17,425 bases of DNA from Candidatus Falkowbacteria bacterium RIFCSPLOWO2_12_FULL_45_13 (GTDB lineage Bacteria > Patescibacteriota > Patescibacteriia > Patescibacteriales > GWC2-42-12): positions 1 to 17,425 of the forward strand of contig MFFY01000039.1 in assembly GCA_001778055.1 (NCBI GenBank), read 5' to 3'. Positions 1 to 6,447 of the stretch are shown one piece after another. Positions within the stretch are counted from its first letter, which is position 1. Each line of letters opens with the position of its first letter. Made by a program: the position numbers and the translations under genes. Under the pieces are notes generated by a model. That model did not search any database. It had not been told where the DNA came from and saw only the letters and a list, made by a program, of their open reading frames with translations.

Positions 1-73
1 AAAACGCTAGCTCGGTCAGCGCCCCGCAAAACAGAAGATGATTACTAAAGCCAGCAAAATTGAAATGATCATG

Positions 74-95
74 GCTCCGCCAGATCTGGCGGAGC
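74..95. repeat. 22-bp perfect palindrome upstream of pcm
   Basis: The two halves, gctccgccaga and tctggcggagc, are exact reverse complements. Related tccgcc/ggcgga hairpins occur at 9659-9673 and 17087-17103, so this is one copy of a dispersed GC-rich palindromic family. No complete gene is visible in bases 1-162; the window opens in intergenic sequence or just past an upstream gene. Confidence 0.7.
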
Positions 96-162
96 GAGAT
101 AATTTTAAATTTTGTCTTGTCCCGCATTCGGGATCCCGCTTTGCGGTGGTCGTTTTTATTTT

Positions 163-792
163 ATGTCTTTAATTAACGAACTAATCAATGATGGTTACTT
201 AAAGATCCCGGAAATAATCCAGGCGTTTAGGATTATTAAACGCCAGGACTTTGTTTTAGTCGACGATCGGGGTCAGGCGGAAGCAGACTTGCCGCTGGGC
301 ATTGGTTACGGCCAGACTATATCTCAACCGGCAACCGTGGCGTTTATGCTGGAAAAATTAAAACCAAAATCGGGAGAAAAAATTTTGGATATTGGTTGCG
401 GTTCCGGCTGGACAACGGCTTTGCTGGCGCAGATCGTCGGCGGCCGAGGCAGAGTTTATGGCCTAGAAAGAATTGAAGCGTTAACAGATTTCGCCATAGC
501 TAATGTCAACAAATATAATTTTATTAAAAATAGAGTTGTGCACATTATTGGTTCAGACGGTTTTTTCGGTTTGTCTGAATTCAGTCCGTTTGATAAGATA
601 ATAGCGTCGGCCGCGGCCGACGAAATCCCCGAAGCCTGGTTAAGGCAGCTTAAGATTGGCGGCCGGCTAATCGCGCCAATTGGCGAAAACCTTAAATCCC
701 AGTCTCTGACAGTGGCGGAAAAAATCACTGATCAGGAATTTAAAATAAAAAAATACCCGGGATTTATTTTCGTGCCGTTAGTTAAAAATTAA
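163..792 (+). CDS. pcm: Protein-L-isoaspartate O-methyltransferase
   Basis: This SAM-dependent enzyme methylates isoaspartyl residues in damaged proteins and starts their conversion back to aspartate; it acts in the cytoplasm. The 209-residue product has the family layout. GYGQTISQP (residues 48-56) matches the family's GxGQTIS substrate-site motif. ILDIGCGSGWTTALLA (74-89) is SAM-binding motif I. FDKIIASAAADEIP (143-156) and QLKIGGRLIAPIG (162-174) are the later methyltransferase motifs. The length is normal for bacterial Pcm (about 205-215). An in-frame ATG exists at 112, but its 17 extra residues come from palindromic repeat DNA and add nothing conserved, so I start at 163. There is no Shine-Dalgarno sequence. 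The next gene starts 17 nt downstream, suggesting co-transcription. Confidence 0.9.
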   Translation: MSLINELINDGYLKIPEIIQAFRIIKRQDFVLVDDRGQAEADLPLGIGYGQTISQPATVAFMLEKLKPKSGEKILDIGCGSGWTTALLAQIVGGRGRVYGLERIEALTDFAIANVNKYNFIKNRVVHIIGSDGFFGLSEFSPFDKIIASAAADEIPEAWLRQLKIGGRLIAPIGENLKSQSLTVAEKITDQEFKIKKYPGFIFVPLVKN

Positions 793-809
793 TTTTAGAT
801 TTTAAAAAC

Positions 810-1241
810 ATGCGTAAGAAAATTACCGTGGCCGTTAGCGGCTATTTTAATCCTCTGCATATCGGTCATCTTGAAATGATGGAGAAAGCCAAAAAATTAG
901 GCGACCTCTTGGTGGTTATAGTTAATAACGACCGCCAGGTTAAATTAAAGGGCAGCACGCCTTTCTTAAATCAGGCTGATAGAATGAAAATAATTTCAGC
1001 CGTTAAATGGGTGGATAAAGTTTTTTTATCAATTGATCGAGATAAAACAGTTTGTAAATCTCTGGCTAAAGTTAAGCCGGATATTTTCGCTCAAGGTGGC
1101 GATAGAAATGAAGGCAATATACCGGAAGCTGAAATTTGTCGTCGGCTGGCGATAAAAATGATTGATGGCTTGGGCGCTAAAATTAGATCAAGCTCAATTT
1201 TAATTGCCGAGGCCGCGAAAAAAAAGCTGGTTAAAAAATAA
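810..1241 (+). CDS. Cytidylyltransferase-like nucleotidyltransferase (RfaE/TagD type)
   Basis: A 143-residue stand-alone HxGH nucleotidyltransferase. GYFNPLHIGHL (11-21) is the GxFxPxHxGH nucleotide-binding motif with H17 and H20, and GAKIRSSSIL (122-131) stands where the family has its ISST-type phosphate-binding signature. PDIFAQGGDR (90-99) matches the P-D-x-x-x-K/Q-G-x-D segment typical of RfaE/HldE adenylyltransferases and glycerol-3-phosphate cytidylyltransferases. Such enzymes activate a sugar or polyol phosphate with CTP or ATP for surface polymers. The exact substrate cannot be read from sequence. It sits 17 nt after pcm and 58 nt before mltG. Family certain, specificity open. Confidence 0.82.
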   Translation: MRKKITVAVSGYFNPLHIGHLEMMEKAKKLGDLLVVIVNNDRQVKLKGSTPFLNQADRMKIISAVKWVDKVFLSIDRDKTVCKSLAKVKPDIFAQGGDRNEGNIPEAEICRRLAIKMIDGLGAKIRSSSILIAEAAKKKLVKK

Positions 1242-1268
1242 TTTTTTTAAACTAAAGAGGAACAAAGG

Positions 1269-1364
1269 ATGACAAATTATCTTTTGGTCGGTCTAATTTA
1301 TGTTGAAAAAAATAATAATTGTTCTGGCCATAATTTTAATCGCCGGATTGTTTTATTGGCGTAA
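1269..1364 (+). CDS. Possible 31-codon overlapping leader ORF at the mltG start
   Basis: This short frame starts at an ATG preceded by the purine-rich stretches aaagagga (ending about 8 nt upstream) and aaagg (abutting the ATG), among the best ribosome-binding-like signals in the window. It overlaps the first 65 nt of mltG in another frame. A +1 shift at the seven-A run 1306-1312 would join it to the mltG frame and give an SD-driven MltG with a longer hydrophobic N-terminus. It may be chance, a coupling ORF, or the true initiation site with frameshifting. I do not claim a product. Confidence 0.2.
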   Translation: MTNYLLVGLIYVEKNNNCSGHNFNRRIVLLA

Positions 1365-2313
1365 TTTGAATTCGCCGGCCGATTCGGGCGGATCAGCGAG
1401 GATATTTTTAGTGAACCAGGGCGAAAACGTAATGCAAGTGGCGGAAAATTTGCGCCAAGACAATCTGATTAAATCGGCATTTTATTTTAAGTATATCGCC
1501 AGGCGCGGCCGGCTTAGCATAAAAGCCGGAGAATATACCATCAGCCCGAGCATGACTACCAGCGAGATAAGTGAAAGATTAACTTCAGGCGAAGCCTTAA
1601 GTCAGGAAAAACAAATTCGAATAGTTGAAGGTTGGAATATAAAAGACATTAATGATTATCTAAATAAAAATAAAATCGTGCCGGAAAATACTTTTATTAG
1701 TATTGCCAAGCAAGAAATTAGAAATTTGAAATCTGAAATTAAGCTTAGCGGGGAACTAACGAATGACCTGCTCGAGACTGCCAGCCTGGAAGGTTTTTTA
1801 TTTCCCGATACTTATCGGATATTTAAAATGACTACGGCCGAAGGGATCATTTTAAAAATGTTATCTAATTTTGGGAAGAAACTTACTCCGGAGATGAGGG
1901 CGGAAATAAAACGGCGGAACAAAACGATTTATGAAATCGTGACCATGGCTTCCATAATTGAAAAAGAGGTCAGGACGCCGGCGGACATGAAAATCGTTGC
2001 CGGCGTATTTTGGAATAGGATTAAATATGGCATGCCCCTGCAGTCCGACGCCAGCTTATCATATATTCTGGACGATAAAGTAGGCGCGCATACGATTAAT
2101 GACTTAAAAATTGATTCGCCTTACAATACTTATAAGTATCCGGGCTTGCCGCCGGGGCCGATCGCCAATCCAGGCCTTAATGCCATTAAAGCCGCGATTT
2201 ACCCTGCCTTAACTGAATATAATTATTTTTTAAGCGACCCCAAAACCGGCGCGACCATCTTCAGCAGGACATTGGAGGAGCATAATGCCAACAAGTACAA
2301 ATATTTAAAATAG
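1300..2313 (+). CDS. mltG: Endolytic murein transglycosylase MltG (YceG-like)
   Basis: MltG cleaves nascent glycan strands at the outer face of the cytoplasmic membrane and is thought to set glycan length. The 337-residue protein has an N-terminal signal-anchor (about residues 4-20), a LysM-like part (about 34-98) and the catalytic domain. Seen motifs: EGFLFPDTY (164-172), ASIIEKE (217-223) with E221 as the expected catalytic glutamate, SPYNTY (273-278), GLPPGPIANPG (282-292) and RTLEEHN (323-329). Length is usual for the family. An in-frame stop at 1294-1296 prevents a longer start in this frame, and the ATG at 1300 lacks a Shine-Dalgarno. Residues about 138-147 are encoded by a 7-nt tandem array (see findings). 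Confidence 0.93.
   Translation: MLKKIIIVLAIILIAGLFYWRNLNSPADSGGSARIFLVNQGENVMQVAENLRQDNLIKSAFYFKYIARRGRLSIKAGEYTISPSMTTSEISERLTSGEALSQEKQIRIVEGWNIKDINDYLNKNKIVPENTFISIAKQEIRNLKSEIKLSGELTNDLLETASLEGFLFPDTYRIFKMTTAEGIILKMLSNFGKKLTPEMRAEIKRRNKTIYEIVTMASIIEKEVRTPADMKIVAGVFWNRIKYGMPLQSDASLSYILDDKVGAHTINDLKIDSPYNTYKYPGLPPGPIANPGLNAIKAAIYPALTEYNYFLSDPKTGATIFSRTLEEHNANKYKYLK
1713..1740. repeat. Four 7-nt tandem units inside mltG
   Basis: Units agaaatt, agaaatt, tgaaatc and tgaaatt follow one another without gaps. They encode part of the EIRNLKSEI segment just before the conserved EGFLFPDTY block. Similar arrays lie in both glycosyltransferase genes at 10554 and 12457. Confidence 0.6.
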
Positions 2314-2343
2314 CTTCAATTTTTTAAGCATGAACCGGTTTGC

Positions 2344-2371
2344 TTGACACTAAGAGAGCCTGTGCTATTAT
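2344..2371 (+). promoter_or_regulatory. Sigma70-type promoter of the L10 leader and rplJL
   Basis: A consensus -35 TTGACA (2344-2349) is followed by 16 nt and a -10 TATTAT (2366-2371). A second TATAAT directly overlaps (2371-2376). Transcription would start near 2378-2380, immediately before the L10 leader fold. This is the strongest promoter in the window. Confidence 0.75.
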
Positions 2372-2385
2372 ATAATTAATTGAAT

Positions 2386-2485
2386 AGTTGCAGACAGCAG
2401 GTTTCCGCCATAGCGGGGTTAAATTCCTGCCGAGACAAGGCTAATTTTAGCTAATTTTATGGTCTGCGTTAAAGCAGATTTTTTG
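2386..2485 (+). promoter_or_regulatory. Ribosomal protein L10 leader with attenuator
   Basis: The sequence carries the hallmark of the L10 leader family, gcagacagcaggt followed by cctgccgagac. Visible helices: gcagg 2397-2401 with cctgc 2426-2430, an inner ccgc/gcgg hairpin at 2405-2416, and gcta/tagc at 2440-2451. Segment gtctgc (2462-2467) can pair either back to gcagac (2390-2395) or forward to gcaga (2474-2478). The forward pairing makes a hairpin followed by six T (2479-2484), an intrinsic terminator. L10 binding to the leader should hold gcagac and release the terminator, giving feedback repression, as proposed for Firmicutes leaders. The fold is seen; the mechanism is inferred. Confidence 0.75.
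2463..2484 (+). terminator. Attenuator terminator in the L10 leader
   Basis: Stem tctgc/gcaga, extendable by two G-U pairs, with loop gttaaa and a run of six T. It competes with the gcagac (2390) to gtctgc (2462) pairing and so can act as a conditional terminator before rplJ. Confidence 0.65.
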
Positions 2486-2660
2486 TATCTACAAATCAAC
2501 GAATCAATTACAAATACTACGAATAAATATAATGCGGATTATATAAATCAATAGGAGTATGCCGGGAATAATATTTGTAATATTAGCCAATTTTCGCCTC
2601 GTTAAGTTGGGTTGATCGGCGAGAGAATGGTAGTTTAATAAATTAATAACATACAATGAT
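2486..2660. other. AT-rich spacer with inverted repeat between leader and rplJ
   Basis: About 175 nt separate the leader terminator from the rplJ start. They hold a 10-bp inverted repeat (2507-2516 with 2572-2581) and caaatactacgaat-type motifs also seen at 6311-6390. No conserved frame is visible on either strand, and there is no clear Shine-Dalgarno sequence before rplJ. It looks like a repeat insertion in the 5' untranslated region. Confidence 0.45.
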
Positions 2661-3185
2661 ATGCCAAAGACCAAAGAACAAAAAAGGACGATTTTAAAAG
2701 AGTTATCCCAGAAAATCGCTAAAGCCAAATCAATTATTTTTACTAAGTACAGCCGTTTGGGCGTTAAGGATAATGAAGAATTAAGATTAAGATTGCGCCG
2801 AGAAAATAACGAGTATTATGTAGCCAAGAAGACGCTTTTTGATTTAAGCCTGAAAGACATGGCAATCGCCGGTCTGGATATTAAAAAGTTTGACGGCCAG
2901 GTGGCGGCGGTTTTCGGCTACGGCGACGAAGTTTCTCCGGCAAAAATAGTGGGCCAATTTAAAAAAGAGAAAGAGGACAAAATTGAATTTATTGGCGGTA
3001 TTTTGGAAAATAAGTTCATCGACGCGGCCGAAGTAGCCAGTTTAGCCAAGCTGCCAACACGCAAAGAACTTTACGCTCAAATCGTCGGCTCCATTAACGC
3101 GCCGGTTTCCGGCCTGGTGAACGCTTTGGCCGGGAATATCAGGAAGTTAGTCCAAGTTTTAAAGGCAGTGGAGGAGAAGAAGTAG
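2661..3185 (+). CDS. rplJ: 50S ribosomal protein L10 (uL10)
   Basis: L10 forms the base of the ribosomal stalk and carries the L7/L12 dimers. The 174-residue protein begins MPKTKEQKRTILKEL, has the N-terminal RNA-binding fold with the YYVAKKTLF strand-helix (52-60), and the family's LPTRKELYAQIVGSINAPVSG block (131-151), followed by the long C-terminal helix NIRKLVQVLKAVEEKK that binds L7/L12. Length is normal. The preceding L10 leader and the following rplL confirm the identity and imply autoregulation. The ATG at 2661 matches the family N-terminus, although no Shine-Dalgarno precedes it. Confidence 0.96.
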   Translation: MPKTKEQKRTILKELSQKIAKAKSIIFTKYSRLGVKDNEELRLRLRRENNEYYVAKKTLFDLSLKDMAIAGLDIKKFDGQVAAVFGYGDEVSPAKIVGQFKKEKEDKIEFIGGILENKFIDAAEVASLAKLPTRKELYAQIVGSINAPVSGLVNALAGNIRKLVQVLKAVEEKK

Positions 3186-3277
3186 CTGATAAACGGCTGA
3201 TGCCGGATTATTACGTTATTGAGACTTTACGAGTATTCATTTAATAACTAATAAGATTTTTGAGATTATAGAGAATG

Positions 3278-3308
3278 TTGAGATTTTTAGGATGCCTAAA
3301 AATCTCAA
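3278..3308 (+). repeat. 14-bp perfect hairpin between rplJ and rplL
   Basis: Arm ttgagatttttagg (3278-3291), a 3-nt loop, then the exact complement (3295-3308), ending 19 nt before the rplL ATG. It has no T-tract and so is not an ordinary terminator. It could act on mRNA processing or stability, or simply be a repeat. Confidence 0.65.
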
Positions 3309-3327
3309 ATATCCTGAATAAAAATTT

Positions 3328-3768
3328 ATGGCAGAAGAAATAAAACAACCTGCAGCGGCCGAAACCACGGCGAGCCAGCAGGAGAAAATTGAAATCCCGG
3401 CTAAATTCAAAACTTTAATTGAGACAATTGAGAAAATGTCGGTTTTGGATCTGGCCGAATTAGTGAAGATCTTAGAAAAGAAGTTTGGTGTTTCCGCCGC
3501 CGCTCCGGCCATGATGATGGTTGGCCCGGCCGCGGCCGCCGCTCCGGTTGAAGAAAAAACCAGCTTCAATGTCGAGATAACCGAAGCGGGCTCGAATAAA
3601 ATCGCGGTCATTAAAGCGGTTCGCGCTTTGACCGAAATGGGATTAAAGGATGCCAAAGACTTGGTTGACGCCGCCCCCAAAATGTTAAAAGAAGGCGTTA
3701 AGAAAGCCAATGCCGAAGTCATGAAAAAGGCGCTGGAAGAAGCTGGCGCCAAAGTCACCCTAAAATAA
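3328..3768 (+). CDS. rplL: 50S ribosomal protein L7/L12 (bL12)
   Basis: The stalk protein that recruits and activates translational GTPases, present in several copies on L10. The N-terminal dimerization helices are at about residues 25-56 (MSVLDLAELVKILEKKFGV), followed by an Ala/Pro hinge (57-75) and a canonical C-terminal domain (79-146) with NKIAVIKAVRALTEMGLKDA and KKALEEAGAKVTLK. At 146 residues it is longer than the usual 120-130 because of about 20 extra N-terminal residues rich in Glu and Ala before the first helix. No later Met gives a better start, so the extension is probably real. Its stop codon lies in the arm of the hairpin at 3767-3829. Confidence 0.96.
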   Translation: MAEEIKQPAAAETTASQQEKIEIPAKFKTLIETIEKMSVLDLAELVKILEKKFGVSAAAPAMMMVGPAAAAAPVEEKTSFNVEITEAGSNKIAVIKAVRALTEMGLKDAKDLVDAAPKMLKEGVKKANAEVMKKALEEAGAKVTLK

Positions 3769-3829
3769 ACACGAAAGAAACGAATAAAATACGAAATAAC
3801 TTCGTATTTTATTCGTTTCTTTCGTGTTT
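3767..3829. terminator. 29-bp perfect hairpin between convergent genes, bidirectional terminator
   Basis: Positions 3767-3795 and 3801-3829 are exact reverse complements around a 5-nt loop (ataac). Each arm contains the stop codon, or most of it, of the gene that runs into it: rplL TAA 3766-3768 from the left and the minus-strand TAA 3830-3828 from the right. The stem is AT-rich without a long T-tract, so termination strength is uncertain, but its position suits a two-way transcription barrier and mRNA 3'-end stabilizer. Confidence 0.6.
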
Positions 3830-6119
3830 ATTTCACCAGATGGCTCATCTCGATTGAATAAACGGCGGCGTTATCTAAGAAGTATATTTTTTTATTTTTT
3901 TCGTCAATCTGAAAATCTTTTAAGTCGTTTAATTTATCGCTGGTATATTGGCAGTTAAATTTACCGTCCTTATTAAAAACCGCCAGCCTTTTAACCGCCG
4001 GTTCAAAAACATAAATGAAATTTTCTTCCGCTGACACGGCAATCTTTGAAGCTTGGCTGATGGCTGGTTCAATCGCGGCCAGAGTGAAATCTTCCTTCTT
4101 TCCTTTTGCGTATCTTAAAACCTCCCCGCTGTTTTTTAAGAGGTAAATATCGCCGTCAATATCCAGGCCGACAACATCGCTCAGATCTTCTTTATTACTA
4201 AACCAGGCGATAGGATTAGTCAGCCCGACCGAGCCCTTGGTAAAACGGTAAATTTGGCCAGCGGTTTTATCGGCCAAATAAAATCGGCTGTTGTATTGTT
4301 TTAAATCTATGGCTTTTTCAAAATTGCCGCCGTAATCTATGCCCAAGCTGGATAATTTCACGGATTTTGTATCTAAAACCGCCAGGCTGCTTGAATCCAG
4401 ATAATAAACATTATTATTTTTATCCAGACTCGGGAAATCAAGCTGGCTTAGTTTTTGATTGTTTAGGTTTGCCGAAGTCACCAGTTTATTTCCCAGATCG
4501 ATAATATAAATGGCCGATTGGCTGGTGTCGGCGGCGTAGATTTTATTTGAGGCTAAAATTATATTTTTAGGCTTGGCCGCTTGATTGAAATTAAGGAAAT
4601 TAGCCAGTTCAATGGGATTAACGCGTATCACCCGGCTTATTTTCTCTGCTTGTACCTGGCTCTTGGCTGTCAGTTCGTTGTATTGATCTTTTTGGCTTTG
4701 AGTTTTTTGCGGCAAGCGCGCCATCAGATCTTTAACTTCCTCCAGCAATTTTTTGGCGCCGGTTTCATTATCATAGAGCAGGCTGGCGTCAATTTGATTT
4801 TGTTTTTGTTTAACGGCAGCCGTCAAATTGGTTAAAGCCGTCTCTTTTTCCGCGGTTTTATTTTTTACGTTCTGCCAGCCCAGACTGGCAAAGAATATTA
4901 ACAGGCAGAGCGAAAAGACAGAAAATAGAATCTTGTTAATCCGGCCCAAGTTTCTATACCAGAAAAATGTTTTTAAGCCCAAGGTTTTAGCGGCTTGTAA
5001 ACAGTTCTTTGTCCCGATAATTAGATTCCGCCAAAATTCCATCAAAGCCTTTTTGTCAGTGATAATTTTCAGGCTGTAAATACATAGACCCGTCAAGTAA
5101 ACCGCGGCGCTCCTTAGCCGGCCAAATATTTTTTTAGCCGACAGCCAAACGGTTTTTTTCTTAGTAAATATCCTGTCTTTCAATAAAAAGGCGGAATTGG
5201 CGTTTTTACCCGCTCGGTTAAAAGCAAAACGATTGAAAAAATTATTCAGGGATAACGACCATTTTTTGGCGTTTATCAAACCTGACGGCGTCAGCAATTT
5301 TTCGGTTTTTTCTTCGGTAACTACCAAATTTTCGATTGAAACTTTGGTTGAGGCGGTCGGTTCTTTAATGTTAATTTTGGACATTTCCAGTCCGGCCGTG
5401 TTTTTTATAATAATGCCTAAAAAGGGCACGTAAGCGTTGATCTGACTAAGCGTATTCTTTATTTGTTCAGCCGCGCCGGCCGGAGGCAGAGTGGTAGTGA
5501 TATTGATAATTTGTTTGGCCGACAGGTATTCGCCGAAGGTTTCGTTGGCAAAAATAAAATAACCGCCCCGGGGCAGGGCGCCGCTGATTATATTGGAGAA
5601 CAATTTTATGGCGCTCGATTTTTTTTTGGCTTCAGCGGCGCCGGTTTGCTCGGTGATGTCCGCCATTTTGTATTTGGCCCCAGCCTCGGACTTGCTTTTG
5701 TATACCAGCAGGGTTTTATTTTTTCCTAAATTGGCGAAATGCAAACTGTCATTGCAAACCACGCCGACGGTCAGGTTTAAAATATCGGGATTGAGCGTGA
5801 TTTTTTCAGCCCGTAAAAATTCAGCCAATTTTTTATTGGTTTTAGCCAAGGCTGATTCAAAAATATGTTCAACTTTTATCGCGTTCACCCGCTCCCGTAA
5901 AATCATTTTTTCATTTTGATAATAGTTATGATTCAAAGTGTTGATTAAAAAGTTGATGATTTTAAGGCCAGCCGCTTTGTTTGATTCAATTTCCATTAAA
6001 GCGAACAACTTCCCGGATAAAGCTTCTTTATCGGCGTCGGGCTGGGCAACATAAATTTCCAAGGCTGATTGGTTGCGTTGCGGCGGAGTAAGCATAAATT
6101 GGGAGATTTTATAGTTCAT
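3828..6119 (-). CDS. Orphan protein: degenerate PP2C-like domain, TM helix, coiled coil, beta-propeller
   Basis: No close family recognised; 763 residues. Residues about 1-240 read like a PP2C/SpoIIE-type phosphatase fold: LNLTVGVVCNDSLHFANLGKNKTLLVY (114-140) corresponds to the strand pair ending in the GDSR motif, and ALPRGGYFIFANETFGEYL (181-199) to the DxxLLxSDG strand. The metal-binding aspartates are replaced, so it is probably a pseudophosphatase. A basic linker (about 280-390) leads to a TM helix (396-414), then a coiled coil (417-497), then six repeats of an IYxxD...xxIY pattern (527-760), consistent with a six-bladed propeller. The basic flank at 389-397 suggests the phosphatase-like part is cytoplasmic and the propeller outside. 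It is transcribed alone, divergent from the winged-helix gene. The domain calls come from reading patterns, not from a search. Confidence 0.6.
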   Translation of the reverse strand: MNYKISQFMLTPPQRNQSALEIYVAQPDADKEALSGKLFALMEIESNKAAGLKIINFLINTLNHNYYQNEKMILRERVNAIKVEHIFESALAKTNKKLAEFLRAEKITLNPDILNLTVGVVCNDSLHFANLGKNKTLLVYKSKSEAGAKYKMADITEQTGAAEAKKKSSAIKLFSNIISGALPRGGYFIFANETFGEYLSAKQIINITTTLPPAGAAEQIKNTLSQINAYVPFLGIIIKNTAGLEMSKINIKEPTASTKVSIENLVVTEEKTEKLLTPSGLINAKKWSLSLNNFFNRFAFNRAGKNANSAFLLKDRIFTKKKTVWLSAKKIFGRLRSAAVYLTGLCIYSLKIITDKKALMEFWRNLIIGTKNCLQAAKTLGLKTFFWYRNLGRINKILFSVFSLCLLIFFASLGWQNVKNKTAEKETALTNLTAAVKQKQNQIDASLLYDNETGAKKLLEEVKDLMARLPQKTQSQKDQYNELTAKSQVQAEKISRVIRVNPIELANFLNFNQAAKPKNIILASNKIYAADTSQSAIYIIDLGNKLVTSANLNNQKLSQLDFPSLDKNNNVYYLDSSSLAVLDTKSVKLSSLGIDYGGNFEKAIDLKQYNSRFYLADKTAGQIYRFTKGSVGLTNPIAWFSNKEDLSDVVGLDIDGDIYLLKNSGEVLRYAKGKKEDFTLAAIEPAISQASKIAVSAEENFIYVFEPAVKRLAVFNKDGKFNCQYTSDKLNDLKDFQIDEKNKKIYFLDNAAVYSIEMSHLVK

Positions 6120-6225
6120 GGAAATGTTAATTTATAGCTAAGTCAAAGCGAATTTAGCGAATAATCACAAGCTAATTAAATAAAAAATTATTTCATTAAC
6201 CCATTGAGTCAGAAAGCTATTTTTT

Positions 6226-6254
6226 TTGACTTAATCGTATTTCTATTATACAAT
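6226..6254 (+). promoter_or_regulatory. Putative plus-strand promoter of the winged-helix gene
   Basis: TTGACT (6226-6231), 17 nt, then TACAAT (6249-6254). The start would be near 6261, leaving a roughly 190-nt leader that contains the palindromic repeat at 6282-6396. TTGACT also serves as the likely -35 of rnpB. Confidence 0.45.
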
Positions 6255-6273
6255 AAATAAATAAATAAGTTAA
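6245..6273 (-). promoter_or_regulatory. Putative minus-strand promoter of the PP2C-like/propeller gene
   Basis: Read on the minus strand, TTAACT (6273-6268), 17 nt, then TATAAT (6250-6245). Transcription would begin near 6238 and give a leader of about 120 nt. It overlaps the opposite-facing promoter. Confidence 0.4.
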
Positions 6274-6281
6274 GCTGACCT

Positions 6282-6396
6282 CCGCAAATCTACCCCGTTA
6301 AGCGGGGCTACGAATAATACAAATAAAATTGTTTACGCATATGCTTTGCCGGCCGACGGAAGGCTTATTGGCTTTATATATTTGTAGTATTTGCGG
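6282..6396. repeat. Large imperfect palindromic repeat upstream of the regulator gene
   Basis: Outer arms ccgcaaat (6282-6289) and atttgcgg (6389-6396) and inner arms at 6314-6325 and 6379-6390 (11 of 12 pairs) enclose about 50 nt. Within the left arm, ccccg (6293-6297) and cgggg (6303-6307) form a small hairpin. Apart from the promoters, the 328-nt gap 6120-6447 holds no other structure I can support. Confidence 0.55.
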
Positions 6397-6447
6397 CGGG
6401 TTAGTAGATCGGCGGGATATTGAGATTATTTAAGTTCAGATTTTTTT

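Noticed and set aside
16..72. 18-codon hydrophobic minus-strand frame at the window's left edge
   Set aside because: Too short, no ribosome-binding site, and its start abuts a palindromic repeat.
112..162. Upstream in-frame start for pcm
   Set aside because: The 17 extra residues come from repeat DNA and the family N-terminus fits the ATG at 163.
2504..2728. Hydrophobic 74-residue minus-strand frame
   Set aside because: It overlaps the rplJ start and the AT-rich spacer, has no motifs, and is explained by base composition.
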